From positions 1 through 30,220 of the forward strand of contig JAQCEB010000008.1 in assembly GCA_027729925.1 (NCBI GenBank): a stretch of DNA of 30,220 nt, given 5' to 3'. The position numbers were made by a program, and so were the translations under genes. The notes below the pieces were generated by a model. It saw only the letters and a program-made list of their open reading frames with translations. It was not told where the DNA came from and did not search any database. Positions within the stretch are counted from its first letter, which is position 1. The number at the start of each line of letters is the position of its first letter. The DNA comes from Actinomycetota bacterium (GTDB taxonomy: Bacteria; Actinomycetota; Acidimicrobiia; Actinomarinales; Actinomarinaceae). This document shows positions 24,097 through 30,220 of the stretch, piece after piece.

Positions 24097-24823
24097 TTTT
24101 GTATATATGTCTGGAACAGGCAATGATTTTATTGTCGGAGATTATATTGGTGATGTTTCTGATATTCAGATAATTGCATTAGTTAGTGATTCAGAAATTG
24201 ATGTTGACGGAGTTATTTTTGTAGAAAAACTAAATAGCAAAGAGGTAAAAATGCATTATTTTAATAATGATGGTACAAAAGCTGAATTGTGTGTTAATGG
24301 TGTTAGATGTACTGCAAAATATGCTTTAGATAATGATTTAGTGGATTCAGATAAATTTTTCGTTTTAGCACCTATTGGAAGTATCCCCGTATCAATTTAT
24401 GAAAATATAGTTGAGATAGAAGCACCTATTCCAATTTATGATAATAACCCTATCAGCATTGGAAATTTAAAAGGTATTGCATCTACTGTAGGAAATCCAC
24501 ATTTTTTAATTGAAGTAGATTCTGTAAAAGATATTGACCTTCCAAAGCTTAATAGAGATGTAGTAGCTTCAGGATATTTTCCTCAGGGAGTAAATATTGA
24601 AATATATCAAGTTCTAGAGAATAATTTTATTAATGCAAGAGTATATGAGCGTGGAGTAGGTGAGACCGATGCATGTGGTTCAGGTGCTTTGTGCATGTTT
24701 AATTACTTATATAAAGAAAAGCTTATTGATAGTGAAGGAATAATAAACTATCCAGGAGGAGATATTTCGTTACGATTTGAAAATGAAAAACTTTATCTTT
24801 CTGGTGAAGTTAGATATCTCTAA
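24089..24823 (+). CDS. dapF: diaminopimelate epimerase
   Basis: 244 residues. It converts LL- to meso-diaminopimelate for lysine and peptidoglycan. Catalytic cysteines are Cys68 (NNDGTKAELCVNGVRC) and Cys196 (GETDACGSGA). The N-terminal SGTGNDFIVGD and GNPHFLIEV are also typical. It is somewhat short for the family (about 270). It is third in the miaB-miaA-dapF run and overlaps the convergent lexA by 14 bp. The order miaA-dapF-(hflX)-lexA is actinobacterial; hflX is missing here. Confidence 0.96.
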   Translation: MSNFVYMSGTGNDFIVGDYIGDVSDIQIIALVSDSEIDVDGVIFVEKLNSKEVKMHYFNNDGTKAELCVNGVRCTAKYALDNDLVDSDKFFVLAPIGSIPVSIYENIVEIEAPIPIYDNNPISIGNLKGIASTVGNPHFLIEVDSVKDIDLPKLNRDVVASGYFPQGVNIEIYQVLENNFINARVYERGVGETDACGSGALCMFNYLYKEKLIDSEGIINYPGGDISLRFENEKLYLSGEVRYL

Positions 24824-25397
24824 ATAAACTAACGACTTTTCCTATAGGCTCTACATTTTCATCTATAAGTAAGTTTTCATAGTTTTTGTTTGCAGGTATT
24901 AAATATTTACTTCCTAAAATCGTATCTAAATATTTAACTGTTGCTTCATTTTCATAAACCATAAAAGCCCCTATATCACCGTTTTTTAAAGCTTTATTTT
25001 TATCAACAACTACTATATCTCCATCAAATATTCCAGCTTCTATCATTGAGTCTCCCGATACTTTTAAAGCAAATAAATCTTTGTTGTATTTTTCAGAAGG
25101 ATATGGAATTTCACCTATTTTATTTTCTTCTGCTAAAAGGGGAGTACCTGCTGATATTTGGCCGATAATAGGTATAAAATTTAAATTTGAAATAGGTTCA
25201 GTACTACTAATTGACCTTGATTGTCTATTTCTTTTATCTAAATAACCTTTTTCAATTAAGTTATTTATATGATGTTGAACTGAACTTGTAGATTTTAAGT
25301 TAACTGCTATCGCAATCTCTCTAACAGAAGGAGAGTGTCCATCATTTTGAATTTTTTGTTTTATAAAATCTAAAATTTCATTTTGCTTAGTGCTCAT
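24810..25397 (-). CDS. lexA: LexA repressor
   Basis: 195 residues. The N-terminal winged helix has SVREIAIAVNLKSTSSVQHHINNLIEKGYL (24-53). The autoprotease domain has the cleavage pair Ala83-Gly84 (GQISAGTP), Ser117 (VSGDSM) and Lys155 (ATVKYL). It represses SOS genes until RecA* induces self-cleavage. It has a LexA box over its own -35 region, so it is autoregulated, and TATAAT 6 bases before its ATG. It is divergent from the LysM protein, with which it shares the box. Confidence 0.98.
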   Translation of the reverse strand: MSTKQNEILDFIKQKIQNDGHSPSVREIAIAVNLKSTSSVQHHINNLIEKGYLDKRNRQSRSISSTEPISNLNFIPIIGQISAGTPLLAEENKIGEIPYPSEKYNKDLFALKVSGDSMIEAGIFDGDIVVVDKNKALKNGDIGAFMVYENEATVKYLDTILGSKYLIPANKNYENLLIDENVEPIGKVVSLFRDI

Positions 25398-25403
25398 ATA
25401 TTA

Positions 25404-25409
25404 ATTATA
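25404..25409 (-). promoter_or_regulatory. -10 TATAAT for lexA (leaderless)
   Basis: On the minus strand TATAAT ends 6 bases before the ATG at 25397. The LexA box begins 8 bases upstream of it, so a bound repressor would cover the -35 region. Confidence 0.65.
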
Positions 25410-25417
25410 ACAAAAAT

Positions 25418-25433
25418 TAGAACAAATGTTCGA
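25418..25433. promoter_or_regulatory. LexA (SOS) box shared by lexA and the LysM gene
   Basis: TAGAACAAATGTTCGA has the same 12-base core as the recA box. It covers the -35 region of lexA and lies about 35-50 bases before the likely start of the LysM gene, so it can control both. Confidence 0.92.
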
Positions 25434-25455
25434 AAAAAATGTCTTACAAGAATTT

Positions 25456-25461
25456 TATATT
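25456..25461 (+). promoter_or_regulatory. -10 TATATT for the LysM gene (leaderless)
   Basis: TATATT ends 6 bases before ATG 25468. It supports this ATG over the longer ORF start at 25426, which lies inside the LexA box. Confidence 0.5.
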
Positions 25462-25467
25462 GTAATT

Positions 25468-25731
25468 ATGAGAATCAAGTCCATATATTTATTTATCGTT
25501 ATAGTTATTTCAATTTTTAATGTAAAAATTGCTAAGTTGCCTTTATATGAAGATCAAAATATTGAAATAAGCACTTATAAAGTACAAAAAGGTGATACTT
25601 TATGGGGGATTGCTAATAAACTAAATGTTAAAAATCATGAAAAATTTATTAATGATATAAAATTGTTAAATAATTTAGATAATTCATTAATTTTTGAAAA
25701 CGAAATATTGTTTTTACCACAAAATATTTGA
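25468..25731 (+). CDS. LysM membrane protein, probable SOS cell-division inhibitor (YneA/ChiZ/DivS-like)
   Basis: 87 residues from ATG 25468. A single N-terminal membrane segment (about 4-19, IYLFIVIVISIFNVKI) precedes a LysM domain (about 37-86) with YKVQKGDTLWGIANKLNV and a final LFLP. Small LysM proteins encoded divergently from lexA are SOS-induced division inhibitors in Bacillus (YneA) and Corynebacterium (DivS), and mycobacteria place ChiZ (Rv2719c) between lexA and nrdR, as here. Function is inferred from architecture, position and the shared LexA box. It would act at the outer face of the membrane on cell wall or divisome. Confidence 0.82.
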   Translation: MRIKSIYLFIVIVISIFNVKIAKLPLYEDQNIEISTYKVQKGDTLWGIANKLNVKNHEKFINDIKLLNNLDNSLIFENEILFLPQNI

Positions 25732-25747
25732 TACTACATACTGTATT

Positions 25748-25760
25748 TAGTATAATACTA
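25748..25760. promoter_or_regulatory. palindrome and repeats at the nrdR promoter
   Basis: TAGTATAATACTA is a perfect 6-bp inverted repeat around one base, and it contains a -10 TATAAT (25751-25756) 10 bases before the nrdR ATG. Two related copies, TACTACATACTGTAT (25732-25746) and TACTACATATGGTAT (25759-25773), flank it 27 bases apart. They could be NrdR-type boxes for autoregulation, but match to the published consensus is only loose. Confidence 0.3.
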
Positions 25761-25766
25761 CTACAT

Positions 25767-26204
25767 ATGGTATGTCCTTACTGTAATAAAGTTGAAACTA
25801 ATGTAATAGATTCTCGCAAAAATTCTGATGGTCATTCAATTCGCAGAAGAAGAGAGTGCTCTAAATGTAAAATTAGATTTACAACGTATGAAAAAGCAGA
25901 AATTGGTCTTTTAGTGCAAAAAAGAAGCGGTGAAATTCAAGAATTCGTATATGAAAAGCTTTACAAGGGTGTTGAGAGTGCTTTTGGTGGCTTAGATTTA
26001 AATGAAAAGCAATTAAAAACTTTAGTAGACAACATACATAATGTTATTAAGGAACAAGGAATTAAAGTCAAAAGTGAATTTATTGGAGAAACAGTTCTAT
26101 CTCATCTTAAAGAGGTTAATAAAGTTGCATATCTTCGATTTGCGTCAGTTTATAAAGAATTTTCGGATGCTTCAGACTTTGAAAAAGAGGTAGCTGAATT
26201 ATAA
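25767..26204 (+). CDS. nrdR: transcriptional repressor NrdR
   Basis: 145 residues from ATG 25767 (MVCPYCNKVE), as expected for the family; the longer ORF from 25728 adds an unrelated hydrophobic leader. A zinc ribbon Cys3-x2-Cys6...Cys31-x2-Cys34 with DSRKNSDGHSIRRRRECSKC is followed by an ATP-cone domain (about 46-136). NrdR senses (d)ATP and represses ribonucleotide reductase genes. No nrd gene is in the window; dut lies 1 kb on, on the same strand. Confidence 0.97.
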   Translation: MVCPYCNKVETNVIDSRKNSDGHSIRRRRECSKCKIRFTTYEKAEIGLLVQKRSGEIQEFVYEKLYKGVESAFGGLDLNEKQLKTLVDNIHNVIKEQGIKVKSEFIGETVLSHLKEVNKVAYLRFASVYKEFSDASDFEKEVAEL

Positions 26205-26214
26205 AAAATAAGAA

Positions 26215-27282
26215 TTAAGGTAATTTTTCTATTTTTTCATAATTTAAAATACTTTTTTCTTTAAAATTCTCTAAAGATTTTTCAAAAGCTGAAATCTCAG
26301 TTGCTTTGTTTAAAATAATTGCTGTTGATATTGAGTTTGCTACATCGTATTCATTATTTCTTAGTGCAGCTAAATATCTTCCATGTAAATCTTCTGCTGT
26401 AATTATTGCTATTTCAACTAGGTTTTTATGATTAGCAAATTCTGGCAAGTTGGGTAAATTTGAATAATTAATCTTACTCTGTGCAATAATTGAAGAAAGT
26501 TCAGTAGTCAATTGTTCAATGTTTACTTCTTCTTCACTTACTGGTAATTCAGAATATATTAAAATCTCTGAAATTAAGATTCTATAGCTTATAACGAGAT
26601 CAAGTTCATTAGCTAATAGTAAAATATTATTTATATTATTTTGTATAGGTTCTTTATTTTCTATATCATCTCTAGCTAATAAGTTTCTGTTATATTCAAT
26701 TATCGAAGATGTAACTTGTTGTAAATTAGCACTAGCATTAGAAACGTCATATTTTGAATAAAAAGTATTTGTCGAGATTTCTATTAAGGTTGGAAATAAA
26801 TCAATATAATCATTAGAAATATTTGTTAAATCAACTGATTGTTCAATAATTGTACTTTGATCATTACGATAACTTAAGATACTTGTTGAGACCAAAGTCA
26901 CTATAAGTATTGACAGTATTGATATTAAAACTGGCAAAACCCATTTTCTTCTACTTTCCAAATCAGACCATACTTTTTGTATTTGTTGAGTTATGTTTAG
27001 AGGATTAAAAGTATCTGTAGGGGTATTGTCAACAATATTAGGATTGTTAGTGAAAATATCTTCTATAGAAGGTTTAGTCTCAACAATAGGTAATTCAGTT
27101 GTAATTTTTAGTAAGTCTTCAAAAGTTTGTTTAGATATATCGTCTTCTTGACTTATTTCATGTTGATTCTCAATAAATGATTGATTTAAAGGAACATCAC
27201 TTTCAAATCCAAGTAAATCTAAAATTTTAATTTTATTTGATGTGGTTTTATTTTTAAATAAATTCAATCTATTATTCATCAT
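26215..27282 (-). CDS. single-pass membrane protein of unknown function
   Basis: 355 residues. The N-terminal about 110 residues are polar, Asn/Thr/Glu-rich and probably disordered, in the cytoplasm. One membrane segment at about 117-135 (WVLPVLISILSILIVTLVSTSIL) follows basic ESRRK. The remaining about 215 residues, likely outside, are helical and rich in Ile/Leu/Asn/Ser. I recognise no family. The layout resembles single-pass receptors or divisome and stress sensors in shape only. The start MMNNR is divergent from dut, whose ribosome binding site lies just past it. Its composition matches its neighbours. Confidence 0.75.
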   Translation of the reverse strand: MMNNRLNLFKNKTTSNKIKILDLLGFESDVPLNQSFIENQHEISQEDDISKQTFEDLLKITTELPIVETKPSIEDIFTNNPNIVDNTPTDTFNPLNITQQIQKVWSDLESRRKWVLPVLISILSILIVTLVSTSILSYRNDQSTIIEQSVDLTNISNDYIDLFPTLIEISTNTFYSKYDVSNASANLQQVTSSIIEYNRNLLARDDIENKEPIQNNINNILLLANELDLVISYRILISEILIYSELPVSEEEVNIEQLTTELSSIIAQSKINYSNLPNLPEFANHKNLVEIAIITAEDLHGRYLAALRNNEYDVANSISTAIILNKATEISAFEKSLENFKEKSILNYEKIEKLP

Positions 27283-27295
27283 TGAAAGGTTTCCA

Positions 27296-27739
27296 TTGAA
27301 AGATAATTTTAATATTAAAATAAAACTTCTTAACGAATTTGGAAAAATTCCTATTAAATCACATCTAAACGATATTGGTTACGATTTATTTTCAGACTCT
27401 TCATTCAATTTGGAACCACAACAAGTAACTCTCGTTACTCTTGGAATTGCAATAGAACTTCCTAAAAATGTTGGAGGATTTGTACTACCTCGTTCAGGGC
27501 TTTCTAGCAAAAATCTAATTGCTCCTATTAACTCTCCTGGATTAATTGATCCTGGCTATAGGGGTGAACTGAAAGTTCCATTAATGAATTATTCTCAATT
27601 AAATTACATTATTGAAAAACATGATAGAGTAGCCCAATTAGTTCTGATAAAAACTGAAGATTTAATTTTTGAAGAAGTTTCTGAACTTGAAGACTCAGAA
27701 CGTTCATCAGGGGGTTTCGGCTCTACTGGAAAAAACTAA
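27296..27739 (+). CDS. dut: dUTP diphosphatase
   Basis: 147 residues from TTG 27296, chosen because AAAGG at 27285-27289 is 6 bases upstream and the length fits the trimeric dUTPase family; the ORF from 27242 overlaps the divergent gene. All five motifs are present: DIGYDLFS, PRSGLSSK, GLIDPGYRGELKVPL, DRVAQLVL and RSSGGFGSTG (the C-terminal P-loop-like arm). It hydrolyses dUTP to dUMP and PPi, limiting uracil in DNA. Confidence 0.97.
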   Translation: MKDNFNIKIKLLNEFGKIPIKSHLNDIGYDLFSDSSFNLEPQQVTLVTLGIAIELPKNVGGFVLPRSGLSSKNLIAPINSPGLIDPGYRGELKVPLMNYSQLNYIIEKHDRVAQLVLIKTEDLIFEEVSELEDSERSSGGFGSTGKN

Positions 27740-27776
27740 TTTATTTAATTATTTGTTTTATTAATATAAACATTAC

Positions 27777-27849
27777 GCGGAAGTAGCTCAGCTGGTAGAG
27801 CGCAACCTTGCCAAGGTTGAGGCCGCGGGTTCGAATCCCGTCTTCCGCT
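27777..27849 (+). tRNA. tRNA-Gly (anticodon GCC)
   Basis: 73 bases. Acceptor GCGGAAG pairs with CTTCCGC. The D arm is GCTC...GAGC. The anticodon stem CAACC/GGTTG holds TTGCCAA, anticodon GCC. The T arm is CGGGTTCGAATCCCG. CCA is not encoded. TATAAA 6 bases before the 5' end may be its -10. Confidence 0.96.
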
Positions 27850-27854
27850 CATCT

Positions 27855-27928
27855 GGCGACGTGGCGGAGTGGCTACGCAGAGGTCTGCAAAACCTTGTAC
27901 ACCGGTTCGATTCCGGTCGTCGCCTCCA
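27855..27928 (+). tRNA. tRNA-Cys (anticodon GCA)
   Basis: 74 bases with an encoded CCA. Acceptor GGCGACG pairs with CGTCGCC, the anticodon loop is CTGCAAA (GCA), and the T arm is CCGGTTCGATTCCGG. Discriminator U73 is typical of tRNA-Cys. It starts 5 bases after tRNA-Gly, so both are one transcript. Confidence 0.96.
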
Positions 27929-27932
27929 AAAT

Positions 27933-28610
27933 ATGATAGCTATTACTGGTTCTGGTGAGTATCTTGAACCAATCAGAAAATTCGATAAAATTCTTTTAGA
28001 AAGATTAAATGATTCACCAAGAGTTCTTACGTTTTCAACTGCTGCTGGCTTAGAGTCAGATGTACGTCGTCAATATTGGGAGAATCTTGCAATTAATCAT
28101 TTCAAAGCACTCAAAGTTAATCACATAAATTTGGATGCACGTAACAGAGAAGATTTAAATTCAAAAAACGTATTAGAAACTGTATCTAATTCTAATTTTA
28201 TTTATTTTTCTGGTGGAAATCCTAATCATCTTTACTCATCAATAAAAGATTCACATTTTGAAAATGAGCTAAAGGAGTTATTGAATAGAAATGGAATTAT
28301 TGCTGGTTGTAGTGCCGGAGCAATGATTTTTGGAAACAAAATGATAAAGGGATATGGATTAAATTACATTAAAAATTCAATAATAATTCCACATTATGGA
28401 GAATCTTATTATTCATGGATTAACAATACAGTAAAGTTACTTAATCGTGGAAAATACAAATTAATCTGTCTTGAAAAAAATACTTATTTTTCTATAGACG
28501 ATAAAAAAATTGAGATTATAGGTGAGAACAGTGTTCACATTATCTATAAAGATTCGCATCAAACATTTTCAAATGGTGAAATATTAAATCTCAATATACT
28601 AGATATATAA
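27933..28610 (+). CDS. peptidase S51 / cyanophycinase-like protein
   Basis: 225 residues from ATG 27933, four bases after the tRNA-Cys CCA; the longer ORF from 27861 runs through the tRNA. MIAITGSGEYLEP opens the fold, then IYFSGGNPNHLYSSI and the nucleophile elbow AGCSAGAM with Ser127. This is the class I glutamine-amidotransferase-like fold of S51 serine peptidases (dipeptidase E, cyanophycinase). The catalytic His is likely in the IIPHYGES region (about 152). The substrate is unknown; no cyanophycin synthetase is in the window. It overlaps the SRAP gene by 1 bp. Confidence 0.82.
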   Translation: MIAITGSGEYLEPIRKFDKILLERLNDSPRVLTFSTAAGLESDVRRQYWENLAINHFKALKVNHINLDARNREDLNSKNVLETVSNSNFIYFSGGNPNHLYSSIKDSHFENELKELLNRNGIIAGCSAGAMIFGNKMIKGYGLNYIKNSIIIPHYGESYYSWINNTVKLLNRGKYKLICLEKNTYFSIDDKKIEIIGENSVHIIYKDSHQTFSNGEILNLNILDI

Positions 28611-29254
28611 TGTGTGGAAGATACTACGTCAAAATCTCTAAAGAAGAGTTTTCAAATATAAACAATATAGAAAACTTTAATTTTGAAACACATTACAACA
28701 TTCCTCCTCAAGCAAAAGTCCCTGTAATTATAAATAACAATATTCAATTATCTACTTGGGGGTATTTGCCGGATTGGCTTAAACAGCAAAGCAACTCTAG
28801 ACCTTTATTTAATACACGATTCGAAACAGTTTTAGAAAAAAGAACTTTTAAATCGGCATTTCAAAATTCAAGATGTTTAGTGCCAATTTCAGGTTGGTAT
28901 GAATGGAAAAATGAAAATGAAGCTAAACAACCCTATTTTTTCAAGCATTCTAGTAATAAAGTAATGTTTGCTGCTGGTTTATATTGGAGTCGATCTGACG
29001 GTAGTGACGAATTTTCAATTATTACTAGAGAAGCTCAGCCGCCATTAACAGATGTACACAATAGAACTCCATTTATATTAAATTCTAAAACAAAGAAATT
29101 ATGGACATCAGAAGATAATCATGAAGAAATATATCATATTTTATCTTCTCAAGACTATGAAAGTATTGAATTTTATAAAGTCAATAAATCCGTTAACAAT
29201 CCAAATAATAACAATTCATCATTAATTGAGGAATTTGAAGAAGTTCCTTTTTAA
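28610..29254 (+). CDS. SRAP domain protein (YedK/HMCES-like abasic-site shield)
   Basis: 214 residues. The catalytic set of SOS response-associated peptidases is complete: Cys2 (MCGRYY, exposed after Met removal), Asn68 (PLFNTRFETV), Glu98 (SGWYEWK) and His150 (TDVHNRTP). Family members form a thiazolidine crosslink through Cys2 with abasic sites in single-stranded DNA, protecting forks. No GAAC-N4-GTTC box precedes it. It is translationally coupled with the S51 gene (TAATG) and with the following small ORF (TAATG). Confidence 0.96.
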   Translation: MCGRYYVKISKEEFSNINNIENFNFETHYNIPPQAKVPVIINNNIQLSTWGYLPDWLKQQSNSRPLFNTRFETVLEKRTFKSAFQNSRCLVPISGWYEWKNENEAKQPYFFKHSSNKVMFAAGLYWSRSDGSDEFSIITREAQPPLTDVHNRTPFILNSKTKKLWTSEDNHEEIYHILSSQDYESIEFYKVNKSVNNPNNNNSSLIEEFEEVPF

Positions 29255-29457
29255 TGAATACTCAGTCACCGATATATTCTTTTAAATTTACTCTCTCCTG
29301 GATAGTGATATATATTGTCATTATTTATTTTTTGAACAATTTTATGCACTTAGCTTTAGCAATTTATCTAGGACTTTGGATTCTAAATCTTTTAGTTGAA
29401 ATAACTGAAAGATTGTTTTTGAAGTTTGGCAAAAGAATTTTAACAGTCGAGAAATAA
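29254..29457 (+). CDS. small two-segment membrane protein
   Basis: 67 residues with two hydrophobic segments (about 13-31 and 33-50) and a basic C-terminal tail (ERLFLKFGKRIL). No family recognised. The start overlaps the SRAP stop by 1 bp (TAATG), which supports expression as the third gene of the S51-SRAP run. Confidence 0.6.
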   Translation: MNTQSPIYSFKFTLSWIVIYIVIIYFLNNFMHLALAIYLGLWILNLLVEITERLFLKFGKRILTVEK

Positions 29458-29496
29458 TTACAAAAAATAATTAAAAATGGTATATTTTTTATACTA

Positions 29497-29573
29497 GGGG
29501 GGTTAGCTCAGCCCGGCAGAGCGCTTCGTTGACATCGAAGAGGTCATTGGTTCAAGTCCAATACTCCCCACCA
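29497..29573 (+). tRNA. tRNA-Val (anticodon GAC)
   Basis: 77 bases with encoded CCA. Acceptor GGGGGGT pairs with ACTCCCC through one G-U pair. The D loop region is GCTCAGCCCGGCAGAGC, the anticodon stem CTTCG/CGAAG holds TTGACAT (GAC), and the T arm is TTGGTTCAAGTCCAA. Upstream A/T-rich DNA has TATATT at 29481-29486. Confidence 0.96.
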
Positions 29574-29578
29574 AAATT

Positions 29579-30220
29579 ATGAATAAATATGAAAAATCAA
29601 CTTTGATTGCTACTCCTTTTGTAATACTTATAGGTTATTTTCTTGGTATGGCAGGGAGTACTCCAGAAAACCAAATAGCAGGTATTAATCTTTACTTATT
29701 TATTGTTTTAATAACATATTTAATTCAATATATTGTTTTTATACCGTCATTTATTTTTCAAACAGAGAAATATTTTGATATTACAGCTTCATTAACTTAT
29801 ATATTCATAATTATTTTTGCTTCTTTTTATAGTGAACTAAACTCAATCAAGTCATTAACGCTAGTGGTTATGGTTTTGATTTGGGCTTCAAGACTCGGTG
29901 TATTTCTATTTAAAAGAGTTCATATTGTTGGCAAAGATATTCGTTTTGATGAAGCAAAAAAATCTTTTATACGTTTTTTTGGATATTGGAACCTTCAAGC
30001 ATTGTGGATTACATTTACCTCAATTGCAGCATTAGTTGTAATTACTTCAAATACTGATCAAACAATTGATATTTATTATGTTGTTGGTTTATTAATATGG
30101 TCAATTGGTTTTTACTTCGAAGTTACTGCAGATTCACAAAAAATGAAATTTAAATTAAATGAAAACAATACTGGAAAGTTTATCTCAACTGGATTGTGGT
30201 CAAAATCTCGACATCCTAAT
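29579..30220 (+). CDS. DUF1295 / steroid 5-alpha-reductase-like membrane enzyme (3' end outside window)
   Basis: 214 codons are open to the window edge from ATG 29579, six bases after tRNA-Val. There are six or more hydrophobic segments. The loop LIWASRLGVFLFKRV and GKDIRFDEAKKSFIRFFGYWNLQALWIT match DUF1295. The visible end FISTGLWSKSRHPN is the start of the conserved G-x-W-x-x-S-R-H-P-N-Y-x-G motif of 5-alpha-reductase/ICMT-like NADPH-dependent or methyltransferase membrane enzymes. The substrate is unknown. Confidence 0.87.
   Translation, partial: MNKYEKSTLIATPFVILIGYFLGMAGSTPENQIAGINLYLFIVLITYLIQYIVFIPSFIFQTEKYFDITASLTYIFIIIFASFYSELNSIKSLTLVVMVLIWASRLGVFLFKRVHIVGKDIRFDEAKKSFIRFFGYWNLQALWITFTSIAALVVITSNTDQTIDIYYVVGLLIWSIGFYFEVTADSQKMKFKLNENNTGKFISTGLWSKSRHPN

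Noticed and set aside
25426..25467. LysM gene starting at ATG 25426
   Set aside because: That codon lies in the LexA box; ATG 25468 has a -10 at the common spacing and begins directly with a basic residue and the membrane segment.
27861..27932. N-terminal extension of the S51 protein
   Set aside because: It is the tRNA-Cys gene read as protein.
1..30220. CRISPR arrays, insertion sequences, rRNA genes
   Set aside because: No spaced direct repeats, transposase motifs or rRNA signatures were found on reading both strands.

Overview
The window is a visibly AT-rich, very gene-dense bacterial chromosome segment. Genes abut or overlap by a few bases almost everywhere. Several features point to a low-GC actinobacterium, probably a marine free-living one of the Actinomarinales/Acidimicrobiia type; this assignment is inference, with no rRNA in the window. 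The features are: (i) the order recA-miaB-miaA-dapF | lexA | LysM protein | nrdR, which is the actinobacterial arrangement (without recX); (ii) LexA operators of the GAAC-N4-GTTC type in front of recA and lexA; (iii) a deazaflavin (F420)-dependent nitroreductase-family protein and a TIGR03084/mycothiol-type DinB-fold protein; and (iv) many genes with a -10 hexamer only 6-7 bases before the start codon and no Shine-Dalgarno, as expected for leaderless mRNAs.

Layout. 1-682: 3' part of a class I methyltransferase. 683-3416: umuD and umuC diverge from a 55-bp region with an 18-bp near-palindrome unlike the LexA boxes; umuC is followed by a 5-hmdU-kinase-helical/aGPT-pyrophosphorylase-like protein, a family best known from phage thymine hypermodification. 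3408-7314: MFS exporter, SDR dehydrogenase, and a minus-strand operon (TIGR03084 protein, BtpA-like protein, PPC/DUF296 protein). 7408-8388: two small ORFs and a DDN-type protein. 8372-11313: a MoxR-type AAA+ ATPase with altered Walker residues, coupled to a protein that joins an HExxH motif to a von Willebrand A domain. 11362-15388: dapB, dapA and ftsK. 15389-18901: a phnD-phnC-phnE-phnE phosphonate/phosphite-type ABC importer with a hairpin terminator between phnD and phnC. 18963-19463: a TlpA/thioredoxin-like lipoprotein with an in-frame UGA exactly at the first cysteine position of the CxxC motif, a strong selenocysteine candidate. 19511-26204: cinA, recA, miaB, miaA, dapF, lexA, a YneA/ChiZ/DivS-like LysM protein and nrdR. 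26215-27739: an unknown single-pass membrane protein diverging from dut. 27777-30220: tRNA-Gly, tRNA-Cys, an S51 peptidase-like protein, an SRAP (YedK/HMCES) protein, a small membrane protein, tRNA-Val and the 5' part of a DUF1295 membrane enzyme.

The dominant theme is DNA damage tolerance and nucleotide-pool control: recA, lexA, the LysM division inhibitor, umuDC, SRAP, dut, nrdR and possibly cinA. Lysine/peptidoglycan precursor genes (dapA, dapB, dapF), tRNA modification (miaA, miaB) and ftsK complete the core. The most unusual elements are the UGA-containing thioredoxin, the degenerate AAA+/VWA-metallopeptidase pair, the base-modification-family gene beside umuDC, and the separate operator at umuDC. 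No CRISPR array, insertion sequence, integrase or rRNA gene was seen. The only gene-poor stretch near 300 bases is 7612-7932, which holds one doubtful small membrane ORF.
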